This document shows, piece by piece, positions 32,012 to 41,208 of a DNA stretch of 60,573 bases. The notes under the pieces were generated by a model that worked only from the letters and a program-made list of their open reading frames with translations, was not told the origin of the DNA and did no database searches. The position numbers and the translations under genes are program-made. This stretch comes from Labilithrix sp. (lineage in GTDB: Bacteria; Myxococcota; Polyangia; Polyangiales; Polyangiaceae): positions 1 to 60,573 of the forward strand of contig JAQBQL010000203.1 of assembly GCA_028287035.1 (NCBI GenBank), given 5' to 3'. How positions within the stretch are numbered: the first letter of the stretch is position 1; each line of letters opens with the position of its first letter.

Positions 32012-32017
32012 TATAGT
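32012..32017 (+). promoter_or_regulatory. -10 element TATAGT of the OafA-like gene
   Basis: TATAGT lies eleven bases before the ATG at 32029. CTGCGC (31989-31994) is 17 bp upstream and resembles the TTGCGC boxes seen elsewhere in the window. Predicted leader is about five nucleotides. Confidence 0.5.
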
Positions 32018-32028
32018 GCCGCGCCTCC

Positions 32029-33936
32029 ATGACAAGGGCTGCGACCTATCGACCGGACATCGACGGCCTGCGCGCGGTGGCGGTCCTGTCGGTGGTGCTC
32101 TTCCACCTGCACGTTCCGGGCTTTGGCGGCGGCTACGTGGGGGTCGACGTCTTCCTCGTCATCAGCGGCTACCTGATCACGGGCCTCATCCGCGCCGATC
32201 TCGAGGCGGGCACCTTCTCGATCGCGCAGTTCTACCTGCGGCGCGTGCGGCGGCTCGGGCCGGCCCTGCTGGCGGTCACCGTCCCGGTCACCGTCGCCGC
32301 CTTCGCGTTGCTCTACCCCGAGGACATGCGGTCGTTCGCGGCGTCGCTCGTGCTGCAGTTCGTCGCGCTCCAGAACGTCTTCTTCCTCGCCGATGGCGAG
32401 TACTTCCGCGGCTCCGACATGAAGCCGCTCCTGCACACGTGGACGCTCGCGGTGGAGGAACAGTTCTATCTCCTGTGGCCTCTCCTCTTGTTGCTCACGC
32501 GCCGCGTACGGTTCACGCGGCAGCTGCAGCTCCTCGGGGGTCTCCTCCTCGGCTCGTTCGTCGCCGCGATGCTCCTCGCGCACGTCTCGCCGAAGGCTGC
32601 CTTCTTCCTCCTCCCGGCGCGGGCCTGGGAGCTGGCCGCCGGGGGGCTCCTCGCGCTCGTGCAGCACGAGCGTGGCCACGAGCGGGCGCCGGGCCCCGCC
32701 GTGCGGTCGGCGGCGTCGATTGCGGGGATGGCCGCGGTGGTCGCGTCGGTCGTGCTGTTCACCCCGGCGACCCCCGTTCCGGCCCCGTTCGGGGTGCTCC
32801 CGGTGCTCGGCGCCGTGCTCATCGTGCTGGGCGGGACGGGCGGCGGCTCGCCCGTGTCCCGCGCGCTCTCGCACCCCGCCGCGGTGCACGTCGGCCTCGT
32901 CTCGTATCCGCTCTACCTGTGGCACTGGCCGGTCATCGCGTTCGCCCAGATCCTGCGCGCCGACGTCGGCAAGCCGTGGGTGGCGGTCGGGCTCTTCGCG
33001 CTCGCGTGCGCGCTCGCAGAGGCGACGACGATCTTCGTCGAGGCGCCGATCCGCAGCCGGCGCGTGCTCCGGAGCTCGCGGGCGATCCTGCTCGCGACCG
33101 CGGTCCCCGCCGCTCTCCTCGTCGGCGCGGGCGCCTTCGCGTACCTCACCGAGGGCGCGGCCTGGCGCTTCCCGCCGGCGGCGCGCCCCTTCCTCACCGC
33201 CGCCTTCCACGCACGGAGCGACCGCTGCGGCCTCCTCTTCCGCGCGCTCCACCCCTCGGCGGCGGTGTGCCCGCTCCGCGCCGACGACGCGTCGAGTCGC
33301 CGCGTCCTCGTGTGGGGCAACAGCCACGCGGACATGTGGTCGAGCGCGCTCGTGCGCCTCGCCACCGAGGAGCACGCTGCGCTCTTCCTGAATGCCCGCA
33401 ACTGCCGCGCGACCCCCGACGTCGAGTTCTGCAGCTCGCGCGTCCAGGACGCGGTGCTCGAGGAGGCGCGGGCGCGGCGGGTCACGGACGTGGTCCTCGC
33501 CTCCTCCTGGTTCGGCACGTACGCGGGCATCACCGACGAGCAGCTCGAGCGGTCGCTCGATGAAGTCGTGGCGCGCCTGTCGGCGCTCGGCGTGAGGACG
33601 TGGATGGTGATCGACCCGCCGACCGCCAACGCCTTCGACCCGCTCCTCAGCTACGAGGCGGACCGGCGCGCACCGGTTCCCGGTGTCCTGCCGGTCAGCT
33701 CGTACGTCGCCGCGCACGACCGGGAGCTACGGTTCTTCGAGACGCTCGCGCGATCTCACCCGCGGGTCAGGGTCATCGACGTCCGGCCCGCCTTCTGCGG
33801 TGACCAGGTGTGCCGCGGGGGGGACGAGCGCCACGCGTGGTACCGCGACTCGGGCCACCTCACCGACGACGGCGCGCAGGCCGCGCAGGAGCTGTTCCGG
33901 CCCGTGTTCCGCGAGGACGGCGCTACCGGCCGCTGA
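32029..33936 (+). CDS. OafA-type acyltransferase with C-terminal SGNH domain
   Basis: A 635-residue acyltransferase-3 family protein. The N-terminal half has about ten membrane helices, the opening RPDIDGLRAVAVL, a conserved His in LFHLH (His26) and HTWTLAVEEQFYLLWP. The C-terminal part is a periplasmic SGNH domain with GNSHADMW (about 430-437, catalytic Ser) and DSGHLTDDG (Asp607, His610). Such proteins O-acetylate LPS O-antigen or other envelope glycans without a separate partner. It is a lone plus-strand gene, and its last 14 bases overlap the convergent epimerase. Confidence 0.93.
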   Translation: MTRAATYRPDIDGLRAVAVLSVVLFHLHVPGFGGGYVGVDVFLVISGYLITGLIRADLEAGTFSIAQFYLRRVRRLGPALLAVTVPVTVAAFALLYPEDMRSFAASLVLQFVALQNVFFLADGEYFRGSDMKPLLHTWTLAVEEQFYLLWPLLLLLTRRVRFTRQLQLLGGLLLGSFVAAMLLAHVSPKAAFFLLPARAWELAAGGLLALVQHERGHERAPGPAVRSAASIAGMAAVVASVVLFTPATPVPAPFGVLPVLGAVLIVLGGTGGGSPVSRALSHPAAVHVGLVSYPLYLWHWPVIAFAQILRADVGKPWVAVGLFALACALAEATTIFVEAPIRSRRVLRSSRAILLATAVPAALLVGAGAFAYLTEGAAWRFPPAARPFLTAAFHARSDRCGLLFRALHPSAAVCPLRADDASSRRVLVWGNSHADMWSSALVRLATEEHAALFLNARNCRATPDVEFCSSRVQDAVLEEARARRVTDVVLASSWFGTYAGITDEQLERSLDEVVARLSALGVRTWMVIDPPTANAFDPLLSYEADRRAPVPGVLPVSSYVAAHDRELRFFETLARSHPRVRVIDVRPAFCGDQVCRGGDERHAWYRDSGHLTDDGAQAAQELFRPVFREDGATGR

Positions 33937-34867
33937 CGCGCGCGTTGCGGAGCAGCTTCACCGACTCCGCGATCGCCGTGTCGAGATTGCCCTCGAAGCG
34001 GAACCCGAGCTTCTGCACCTTCTCGTTCGCGACGGTGTAGGAAAGCTGGTTCATGATCCGGCTGTCGACGAGGTTGACCTTGGTGTCCGGCACGAGCGCC
34101 CGGATCCGCTCCACGATGGCCCCGACCGTCGTGTTGTCGGTGAGCACGTTGTAGATCTCGCCGTCGAGGCGCTTCGGCTCGGCGAGGAAGAAGCGCAGCG
34201 CGCGCACCGCGTCCCTGAGGTCCAGGTACGGACGCTTCTGGTCGAGCGCGGTCTTCCACACGGTGAGCGGCAGGCCCATGCACGCCTGCCACACGAACTT
34301 GTTGATCGCGGTGTGGAAGCGCATGCCCGGCGACACCCCGTAGATCGTCCCGAAGCGGAGCGACACGTACCGCAGGCCCTCGTCGCGACCGAGCTCGACG
34401 AGGAGCTTCTCGGCCTTGCGCTTGCTCGCGGCGTAGGGGGACTGGGGCTGCAGCGCGCTCTCGTCGCACGCCTCGTCGACGACGCCCTCGGACACGCCGT
34501 AGACGCTCGTGGTGGACAGCGAGATGAGGCCGGCGCCCACCTTCGCGCAGGCGCGCGCGACCCGCGCGGTGCCCTCGAAGTTGACGCGCTCCACCTGCTC
34601 CTGGTTGTCGAAGCTCGCCGCGGCGTTCGTGATGGCGGCGAGGTGCACGACCGCGTCGGCGCCCTCGAAGAGCTGCTCGAGATCGTCCTTCAACACGTCG
34701 CCCTCGACGAAGTCGTAGGGGACGCCGTCCGGCAGGTCGAAGAGCGACACGTACCGCTGCGTGAGCATGTCGTCGAGAAGGACGACGCGCTCGAAGTCGC
34801 CCGGGCGGATGGATCGGATGAGGGACGAGCCGATGTGGCCGAGCGCGCCCGTGACGACGATCTTCAT
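33923..34867 (-). CDS. NAD-dependent epimerase/dehydratase (SDR)
   Basis: A 314-residue extended SDR with KIVVTGALGHIGSSLIRSI, STTSVYG, SPYAASKRKAEKLL (Tyr/Lys pair) and RFGTIYG. The subfamily is one often found beside sugar C-methyltransferases, and the C-methyltransferase and an aminotransferase lie directly upstream in the same operon. It may act as a 4-ketoreductase or epimerase on the branched sugar. The specific reaction cannot be assigned. Confidence 0.82.
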   Translation of the reverse strand: MKIVVTGALGHIGSSLIRSIRPGDFERVVLLDDMLTQRYVSLFDLPDGVPYDFVEGDVLKDDLEQLFEGADAVVHLAAITNAAASFDNQEQVERVNFEGTARVARACAKVGAGLISLSTTSVYGVSEGVVDEACDESALQPQSPYAASKRKAEKLLVELGRDEGLRYVSLRFGTIYGVSPGMRFHTAINKFVWQACMGLPLTVWKTALDQKRPYLDLRDAVRALRFFLAEPKRLDGEIYNVLTDNTTVGAIVERIRALVPDTKVNLVDSRIMNQLSYTVANEKVQKLGFRFEGNLDTAIAESVKLLRNARVSGR

Positions 34868-35961
34868 GCTTCGTTCTCCAGGACGCGAATCACCGTGTCG
34901 ACGTCCGCGTGCGGCAGCTCGGGGAACATCGGGAGCGACAGGACCTCGCGCGCGGCGCGCTCCGTCTCGGGGAGCCGATCGGCGCCGCGCAGGCGACCGC
35001 GGTAGGCGGGCTGGAGATGGATCGGCACCGGATAGTGGATGAGCGTCCCGACGCCCTGCGCCTTCGCCTTGGCCTGGAGCTCGTCGCGACGCCCCGGCGC
35101 CCGGACGACGAACAGGTGGTAGACGTGGCGCGCGCCAGGGCGCTCGACGGGAAGCACGAGACCGGTGGCCGCCAGGCCCTTCACGTAGCGCGCGGCGACC
35201 GCGCGGCGGGCGTCGTTGTCCGCGTCGAGCTTGCGGAGCTTCACCCGCAGGATCGCCGCCTGAAGCTCGTCGAGGCGCGAGTTCACGCCCGTCACGGCGC
35301 TCACGTAGCGCTCGCGCCAGCCGTATTCGCGTAGCTCGCGCACCCGTGCCGCGAGCGCGGCGTCGCCGGTGACGACCATGCCGCCGTCGCCCATCGCGCC
35401 GAGATTCTTCGTGGGATAGAAGCTGAACGCCGCGAGCGTGCCCATCGAGCCGACGCGCCGACCGCCCAGCGAAGCGCCGTGCGCCTGCGCGCAGTCCTCG
35501 AGGACCGGGATCCCCTTGGCAGCGGCGAGCGCGGCGACCGCCTCGAGGTCCACGGGGTGCCCGTAGAGGTGCACGGCGACGATCGCCTTCGTCTTCGGGC
35601 CGAGCGCCGCCTCGAGCTTCGTCACGTCCATCACGTAGGTCGCGGGGTCGATGTCCACGAGGACCGCGGAGGCGCCCGTCATCTCGATGGCGGCGACCGT
35701 GGCGACGGCGGTGTGGGAGACGGTGACGACCTCGTCCCCGGGTCCCACGCCGAGGGCGCGGAGGCCGAGCGCGACCGCGTCGGTGCCGCTGCCCACGCCG
35801 ACGCCGTGCCCGACGCCGACCCAGCTCGCGAATTCGGCCTCGAACGCGCGCACCTCGTCACCGAGGACGTACCAGCCGCGCGCGAGCACCGCCGCGACCG
35901 CGGCGTCGATGTCGGCCTTGGCGGAGAGATACTGCGCCGTCGGGTTGGCGCAGGGGATCAA
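34864..35961 (-). CDS. DegT-family aminotransferase, FdtB/QdtB-like
   Basis: A 365-residue PLP aminotransferase. It has LARGWYVLGDEVRAFEAEFA, VGSGTDAV, VLEDCAQAHGA and the PLP lysine in SFYPTKNLGAMGDGG (Lys185). GWYVLGDEV and EDCAQAHGA resemble 3-aminotransferases of the FdtB/QdtB/DesV group, which take the product of an FdtA-type ketoisomerase (found at 38951). The start is inferred as TTG at 35961, forming a TTGA overlap with the upstream methyltransferase stop and giving MIPCANPTAQY. No ATG or GTG fits the family N-terminus. Its stop overlaps the SDR start as ATGA. Confidence 0.85.
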   Translation of the reverse strand: MIPCANPTAQYLSAKADIDAAVAAVLARGWYVLGDEVRAFEAEFASWVGVGHGVGVGSGTDAVALGLRALGVGPGDEVVTVSHTAVATVAAIEMTGASAVLVDIDPATYVMDVTKLEAALGPKTKAIVAVHLYGHPVDLEAVAALAAAKGIPVLEDCAQAHGASLGGRRVGSMGTLAAFSFYPTKNLGAMGDGGMVVTGDAALAARVRELREYGWRERYVSAVTGVNSRLDELQAAILRVKLRKLDADNDARRAVAARYVKGLAATGLVLPVERPGARHVYHLFVVRAPGRRDELQAKAKAQGVGTLIHYPVPIHLQPAYRGRLRGADRLPETERAAREVLSLPMFPELPHADVDTVIRVLENEA

Positions 35962-37181
35962 CCCATCACCTTCACTTCCGGCACGTAGACGAGCCACTTG
36001 CCACCGGCGGCGCGGAACGCCTCTTCCTTGGCCATGATCTCGACGGAGTGATTCCAGCCGAAGAGGAGCGCGTAATCGGGATAGGCGCGCTGGAACTCGG
36101 CATACGCCTTGACCGGGATATGGGTGCCGGGGCTGAGCTTCCCCTGCTTGATCGGCGTCGTGTCGCTGATGAACTCGACGAGATCGGGCCCGATCCCGCA
36201 GTAGTTCGTGACCGTGGTGCTCTTGGAGGTGGCGGCGTAGCCGACCACCCGCTTGCCCTCGGCCTTCTTCTCCTTCAGGAGCGCGACGAGCGCGTCGCGG
36301 GATCGCTCGATGCGCCGGCGGAGCTCCTCGTACGTCTCGGCCTTCATGAGCCCGAGCTGCTCCTCGAGCGCGCGCTGGGCGGCGACGCGCGGGCTGACCG
36401 GACGCGCGCCCTCGTGGGCAATCACGTAGCGCATCGATCCTCCGTGCGTCTCCTGGGGGATGACGTCGACGACCTCCATCCCGTGCTGACCGAACAGGTA
36501 CGACACGGACGCGACCGAGAAGTAGAACGCGTGCTCGTCGTACACCTGGTCGTACGAGACCTTCTGCACGATGTCCCCGAGGTACGGGTCCTCGTACATG
36601 ACGACCCCGTTCGGCTTCAGGAGGATCGCGATGCCCTCGACCACCGAGTGGATGTACGGGATGTGGCACATGACGTTGGCGGCGATGAACGCGTCGGCCT
36701 GCCCGTGCTCGGCGACGATCGCGCGCGCCGTGTCCGCGTCGAAGAACTTGCAGATCGTGTCGACGCCCTTCTTCCGCGCCTCCTCGGCCACGTTCGCCGA
36801 GGGCTCGACGCCGAGGTGCCGGATCTTCTGCGCCGCGAAGTTGCGCAGCGTGATCCCGTCGTTCGACCCGATCTCGACGACGAACGGATCCTTCTCGTCG
36901 CCCCAGCTCGCCTTCACGTCCTCGGCGAAGCGCTTGAAGTGCTCGGCCATGCGCGTCGAGGTCGACGAGAAGAAGGCGTACTGGTCGTGGAACATCCGCT
37001 CGCGGTCGACGAGCTCGGTGAGCTGCACCATGTGACACGTCGAGCAGTAGCCGACGCGCAGGTCGAAGAACCACTCGTCCGCGACCTCCGCCTGCGTGAG
37101 GAAGCCGTTCGCGATGGGCATGCGGCCGAAGTCGATGAAGGGCTCGATCGGGGTCTTGCAGACGAGGCAGGCGGACGACAT
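35958..37181 (-). CDS. NDP-sugar C-methyltransferase-like SAM methyltransferase, second copy
   Basis: A 407-residue protein, family of the gene at 9181: Cys zinc domain (CLVC ... CSTC), SAM motif VVEIGSNDGITLRN, and a C-terminal GYAATSKSTT block. I choose ATG 37181 (MSSACLVC) over ATG 37190. A TATAGA -10 hexamer (37195-37190) runs into the upstream ATG, so transcription should start close to 37181. It heads the operon 37181 to 33923. Predicted to add a methyl branch to a keto-deoxy sugar. Confidence 0.86.
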   Translation of the reverse strand: MSSACLVCKTPIEPFIDFGRMPIANGFLTQAEVADEWFFDLRVGYCSTCHMVQLTELVDRERMFHDQYAFFSSTSTRMAEHFKRFAEDVKASWGDEKDPFVVEIGSNDGITLRNFAAQKIRHLGVEPSANVAEEARKKGVDTICKFFDADTARAIVAEHGQADAFIAANVMCHIPYIHSVVEGIAILLKPNGVVMYEDPYLGDIVQKVSYDQVYDEHAFYFSVASVSYLFGQHGMEVVDVIPQETHGGSMRYVIAHEGARPVSPRVAAQRALEEQLGLMKAETYEELRRRIERSRDALVALLKEKKAEGKRVVGYAATSKSTTVTNYCGIGPDLVEFISDTTPIKQGKLSPGTHIPVKAYAEFQRAYPDYALLFGWNHSVEIMAKEEAFRAAGGKWLVYVPEVKVMG

Positions 37182-37189
37182 GTGGCGCA

Positions 37190-37217
37190 TCTATAACCTT
37201 TCGCCGCGTGGGCGCAA
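37190..37217 (-). promoter_or_regulatory. Promoter overlapping the annotated start of the C-methyltransferase
   Basis: Minus strand: TTGCGC (37217-37212), 16 bp, TATAGA (37195-37190). The hexamer overlaps an in-frame ATG at 37190 and is eight bases before ATG 37181, which implies leaderless translation from the second ATG. Confidence 0.5.
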
Positions 37218-37236
37218 AGCAGCCGAAGAAGCGCGC

Positions 37237-38958
37237 TCAGGTGTTCTGCGCTTCGAGATTGATCACGGGATCGGCGTACGCGAGGATCCCCTTGCGGTGC
37301 GACACGAGGATGGTGGTGCACGACCCGCGGAGGCCCTTCAAGGACTCGGCGATGAGGCGCTCGGTGTCGGTGTCGAGGTTCGCGGACACCTCGTCGAGGA
37401 CGAGGAGGTGCGGCTTGCCGAGGAGGGCGCGCGCGAGGCAGAGGCGCTGCTTCTGCCCCGCGGACAGGCCCGACCCGTCCTCCGCGATCAGGTAGTCGAG
37501 CTGGCCAGGCAGCTCCTCGACGACGTTCCGCAGCTGGGCCTCGGCGAGGGCGGCCCAGAGGTCCTCGTCCTTCGCCTCGATCGAGATGCCGTAGCGCAGG
37601 TTGTCGCGCACGGTTCCGGCGACGAGGAAGGCCTCGGCGCCCACGTAGCCGATGCGCACGCGCGCGTCCGCGAAGTAGTCCTTCGACGAACGACCGCCGA
37701 TCGTGATCGTGCCGCCCGACGGCTCGAAGAGGCCGAGCACGAGGCCGAGCAGCGTGCTCTTGCCGCAGCCGCTCGGTCCCACGATGCCGAGCTGCGAGCC
37801 AGGCGCGATGTCCGCCGAGAGACCTCGTACGACGTCCTGCGACGAGCCGGGATAGCGGAACGTCACGCCGCGGATCGCGATCGCCGGCGCGTCGCCGTCC
37901 ACGCTCGCCGTGCGCTCGGTCGCTCGTCCGGTGAGCGGCGCTTCCTTCAGCATCGCCGCGGCCACCTCGTCCTTCCGGAACTTGCCGACGAACCGGAGGC
38001 TGTCCTCGAACGACGGCCAGTTCGCGTTCGCCGTGGAGAACGAGATGACCGCGCCGCCGAGCGTCTGCACGAAGCGCACGAACAGGTAGAGGAAGGAGAG
38101 GAGCGTGATGCCGGGCGTGTGCAGGAGGCGCTGGCTCGACCCGACGATGACGATGATGAGGAGGATGCCGGCGAACGGGGTCACCGCGCCCGCGAAGTTC
38201 GCGAGATAGGCGGCGTTGATGAGGTGCCGGGCATACGCGTCGATCGAGGTCACGAGGCGGCGGTGCTCGATGCGCTCCGTGCGGAGGACGCGAACGAGGG
38301 TGGTATTGCGGGCGACCCGCTCGATGCCCTCGGTCATCACGCGGAGCTCGATGGGCACGTTCGCGGCGACGCGGCGGGTGAGCCGGTTGATCCGGAGGAC
38401 GAACAACCCGACGAGACCGAGTCCCGCCAGCGCGATCAGCGTCTCGCCCCGCGCGGTGAAGAACATGACCCCGGCGAGGGCGATCACCTGCACCGAGGCC
38501 GAGACGAACACCGAGGCCGACGCGCTGAACTGCGCCGACTTGTTCGCCAGGTCGCCGATGCGCGCATTGATCGAGGCCGCGGGCACGAAGAGCTTGGCGG
38601 GGTGCAGCAGCGCCTCCCACACGGCGATCCGCCTGAGCCGCGCCGTGATCATCTCCATGGAGATGTTGGCGCTCTGGCCGACCAGGAAGAGGGTCGACGA
38701 ACGCGCCAGGGCGAGCACGCAGAGCCCGACCGCCAGGCCGGAGGGGCTCAGCGAGGCGAGCCCGAACAGCGCCGCGGTGTGCACGTCCTGGTTCAGGACG
38801 CCGAGCGCCTTCATGAACAGCTGGAGGAACACCGAGATCCCGAGCTCCACGCCGGCAAGCCCGAGCGACGCGACGACGGCGATGAGGAGCCACGAGGCGG
38901 CGCGCCCGCCGAGCGTGAGCGCGAGCTTCGACAGCAGCGTCGCGGGACGGTCAGACAT
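37237..38958 (-). CDS. ABC exporter (fused membrane and ATPase domains), candidate glycan flippase
   Basis: A 573-residue half-transporter. Residues 1 to about 320 hold six membrane helices and the rest the nucleotide-binding domain: Walker A GPSGCGKST (about 392-400), signature LSAGQ (about 496-500, in place of LSGGQ), Walker B LLVLDEVSANL with the catalytic Glu, and the switch His in VSHRKG. Its size and place in the locus match PglK/MsbA-type flippases for lipid-linked oligosaccharides. It overlaps the FdtA-like gene by 8 bp. Confidence 0.88.
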   Translation of the reverse strand: MSDRPATLLSKLALTLGGRAASWLLIAVVASLGLAGVELGISVFLQLFMKALGVLNQDVHTAALFGLASLSPSGLAVGLCVLALARSSTLFLVGQSANISMEMITARLRRIAVWEALLHPAKLFVPAASINARIGDLANKSAQFSASASVFVSASVQVIALAGVMFFTARGETLIALAGLGLVGLFVLRINRLTRRVAANVPIELRVMTEGIERVARNTTLVRVLRTERIEHRRLVTSIDAYARHLINAAYLANFAGAVTPFAGILLIIVIVGSSQRLLHTPGITLLSFLYLFVRFVQTLGGAVISFSTANANWPSFEDSLRFVGKFRKDEVAAAMLKEAPLTGRATERTASVDGDAPAIAIRGVTFRYPGSSQDVVRGLSADIAPGSQLGIVGPSGCGKSTLLGLVLGLFEPSGGTITIGGRSSKDYFADARVRIGYVGAEAFLVAGTVRDNLRYGISIEAKDEDLWAALAEAQLRNVVEELPGQLDYLIAEDGSGLSAGQKQRLCLARALLGKPHLLVLDEVSANLDTDTERLIAESLKGLRGSCTTILVSHRKGILAYADPVINLEAQNT

Positions 38959-39370
38959 GGGCGCGGCGCCACGCGAGGAACTGGTCGTGGTCACGAAGGT
39001 AGTCGTCCGCCTCGTACAGGCGATCGCAGAGCACGACCAGCACCGAATCCGCGGTTACGTAGCGCTCGGTCGCCCAGATGCCAGGCGGCACGAGGAGGCC
39101 GCGCGTCCCCGTGGCGAGCTCGAACGTGACCTCACGCGACCCGTCATCGCAGTCGACCTCGATCCGGCCGTGGCTACAGACGAGGAACTGCGAGCAACGC
39201 TTGTGCGCATGACGGCCGCGGATCGCCCCGGCGTCGGCCCGCACGGTGAACATGCGACGCACCACGTACGGGATCGCCTGACCGTGCTCGACCACCACTA
39301 GCTCGCCGTCGGCGGAGCGGTGCGAGGGCAGCTCCACCAGCCGAACGTCATCGACCGTCACCGGAGCCAT
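38951..39370 (-). CDS. FdtA/QdtA-type dTDP-4-keto-6-deoxyhexose 3,4-ketoisomerase (WxcM-like cupin)
   Basis: A 139-residue single cupin. The block GAIRGRHAHKRCSQFLVC (49-66) with His54 and His56 is the active-site signature of FdtA/QdtA ketoisomerases, which move the keto group from C4 to C3 before 3-amination. Length matches the family (about 135-140). It lies 8 bp after a DegT aminotransferase and overlaps the ABC exporter gene. Together with RmlA/RmlB this points to a dTDP-3-amino-3,6-dideoxyhexose (Fuc3NAc or Qui3NAc type). Confidence 0.9.
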   Translation of the reverse strand: MAPVTVDDVRLVELPSHRSADGELVVVEHGQAIPYVVRRMFTVRADAGAIRGRHAHKRCSQFLVCSHGRIEVDCDDGSREVTFELATGTRGLLVPPGIWATERYVTADSVLVVLCDRLYEADDYLRDHDQFLAWRRAHV

Positions 39371-39378
39371 GGGCGTGC

Positions 39379-40530
39379 TCAGGGCGTCGTCCCGACGAAG
39401 TCGCGGACCGCGTCGACCACGGTGGCGAGCATGCCGTCGGTGAGCTCGGGATAGATGGGAATGGCGAGCGACTCGGCGGCCGCGCGCTCGCTCGCCGGGA
39501 ACGCTCCGCGCTCGTAGCCCCACGACGCGAAGCACGTCTGGAGGTGCATGGGCTGCGGGTAATAGACCTCCGAGCCGATCTGGCGGTCGGCGAGGAACGC
39601 GCGCAGCTCGTCGCGGCGACGCACGCGGATGACGAACTGGTTGTACACGTGGCGGTGGCCCGGCAGCTCGACGGGAAGCGCAACGTGCGCGCCGCCGGCG
39701 AGCTCCCCGTGGGCCACCACGAGGCCGGAGCTCGCGAAGAGCTCGCGGTAGCGGGCGGCGTTCCGCTGCCGGCCGGCCGTCCACGCGTCGAGGTGCGGGA
39801 GCTTCGCGCGCAGCACCGCGGCCTGCAGCGCGTCGAGCCGGAAGTTCCCGCCGACCTCCTGGCTGAAGTACTTCGGCCTCTGGCCCTGGTTGCGGAGGAG
39901 GCGCACGCGCTCGGCGAGCTGCCGGTCGTTCGACACGACCATGCCGCCGTCGCCGAACGCGCCGAGGTTCTTCGAGGGGAAGAAGCTGAGGCAGCCCAGC
40001 GCGCCGATCGATCCGGCGCGGCGACCGTTCTCCTCCGCGCCGATCGCCTGCGCCGCGTCCTCGACGACGGGGATCCCGCGCCGCGCCGCGAGCTCGGCGA
40101 GGGCGGTGACGCCCGACATCTGCCCGTAGAGGTGGACGGGCACGATGGCCTTCGTCCGCTCCGTGATCGCGGCCTCGACGCGGCTCACGTCGAGGTCGAA
40201 GCTCTCCGGCTCGATGTCGACCAGCACCGCGCGCGCGCCGAGCCGCGCGATGCACGTGGCGGTGGCGACGAAGGTGTACGGCGTCGTGATGACCTCGTCA
40301 CCGGCGCCGACGCCGAGCGCCATGAGCGCGACCAGGATGGCGTCGGTGCCCGACGAGACGCCCACCGCGTGCGCGCAGCCCGAGTACTCGGCGATGCTCT
40401 TCTCGAGCGCCTCGACCTCGGGACCCAGGATGAAGTGCTGCGAGGCGAGCACGCGATCGATGGCCACCCGCACCTCGGGCTCGATCGTCTCGTACTGCGC
40501 CTTCAGATCGAGGAGGGGAACGGCGGTCAT
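39379..40530 (-). CDS. DegT-family aminotransferase, WbpE/WlbC-like
   Basis: A 383-residue PLP aminotransferase with VPLLDLKAQYETI, QHFILGPEVEALE, VGVSSGTDAILVALMALG, ITTPYTFVATA and the PLP lysine in SFFPSKNLGAFGDGG (Lys187). These blocks are those of WbpE/WlbC, the 3-aminotransferase of the UDP-2,3-diaminouronate route. It is ATGA-coupled to a WbpD/WlbB-like acetyltransferase, supporting that role. Adjacency to FdtA leaves an alternative: amination of the ketoisomerase product. Confidence 0.87.
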   Translation of the reverse strand: MTAVPLLDLKAQYETIEPEVRVAIDRVLASQHFILGPEVEALEKSIAEYSGCAHAVGVSSGTDAILVALMALGVGAGDEVITTPYTFVATATCIARLGARAVLVDIEPESFDLDVSRVEAAITERTKAIVPVHLYGQMSGVTALAELAARRGIPVVEDAAQAIGAEENGRRAGSIGALGCLSFFPSKNLGAFGDGGMVVSNDRQLAERVRLLRNQGQRPKYFSQEVGGNFRLDALQAAVLRAKLPHLDAWTAGRQRNAARYRELFASSGLVVAHGELAGGAHVALPVELPGHRHVYNQFVIRVRRRDELRAFLADRQIGSEVYYPQPMHLQTCFASWGYERGAFPASERAAAESLAIPIYPELTDGMLATVVDAVRDFVGTTP

Positions 40531-41168
40531 GAGGCCTCCAGCGGGGCGTCTTCGTCTCGGTCGAGGCAGCGGAGGCGCCCGTCGGCCGTCTCCTCGTAGC
40601 GCCAGCCGGAGCCGGGGCACACGCGATGGCCCTCGGCGTTCGCCGCGCCGAGCGGGTACCCATGCCGGCTCATCCAGCCGAGCTGGCGCGCCGGCACGCC
40701 GCCCATCAGCGCGTAGTCGGGGACCTCGCCGCGCTTCACGACCGCGCCCGCCGCGATGAACGCGTAGCGACCGATGGTGGTGCCGCACACGATGGTCGCG
40801 TTCGCGCCGATCGAGGCGCCGCGCCCGACCTTGGTCGCGCGGTACTCCGTCTTCCGCACGATCTCGGAGCGAGGGTTCACGACGTTCGTGAACACGCACG
40901 ACGGACCACAGAACACGTAGTCACCGAGCTCGACGCCCTCGTAGAGCGAGACGTTGTTCTGGATCTTCGTCCCGCGGCCGATCTTCACGCCCGGGGACAC
41001 GACGACGTTCTGACCGATGCTGCAGTCCTCGCCGATCTCGGCGCCCTTCATCACGTGCGAGAAGTGCCAGATGCGAGTGCCGGCGCCGATCGAGACCGGC
41101 TCGTCGATATACGCGCTCGCGTGCGCGGAGTACGGCCTGGAGTGCGGGAGCTCGGACGGTTCGGACAC
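40527..41168 (-). CDS. WbpD/WlbB-like amino-sugar N-acetyltransferase
   Basis: A 213-residue left-handed beta-helix acetyltransferase with GTRIWHFSHVMKGAEIG, IQNNVSLYEGVELGD, FCGPSCVFTNVVNPRS, GANATIVCG and GVPARQLGW. These match WbpD/WlbB, which acetylates the 3-amino group of UDP-GlcNAc3NA. A short Trp/Arg-rich tail follows the helix. The start is inferred as GTG 41168. An upstream GTG at 41195 lies inside a TAGTGG -10-like patch and is less likely. First gene of the operon 41168 to 37237. Confidence 0.87.
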   Translation of the reverse strand: MSEPSELPHSRPYSAHASAYIDEPVSIGAGTRIWHFSHVMKGAEIGEDCSIGQNVVVSPGVKIGRGTKIQNNVSLYEGVELGDYVFCGPSCVFTNVVNPRSEIVRKTEYRATKVGRGASIGANATIVCGTTIGRYAFIAAGAVVKRGEVPDYALMGGVPARQLGWMSRHGYPLGAANAEGHRVCPGSGWRYEETADGRLRCLDRDEDAPLEAS

Positions 41169-41208
41169 GACGTTCAGCCTCGGAAAACGCGCCACTACTG
41201 CCACTTGG

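Noticed and set aside
37182..37190. ATG 37190 as start of the C-methyltransferase
   Set aside because: The ATG overlaps a TATAGA -10 element, so it would be outside the transcript. ATG 37181 gives a normal family N-terminus.
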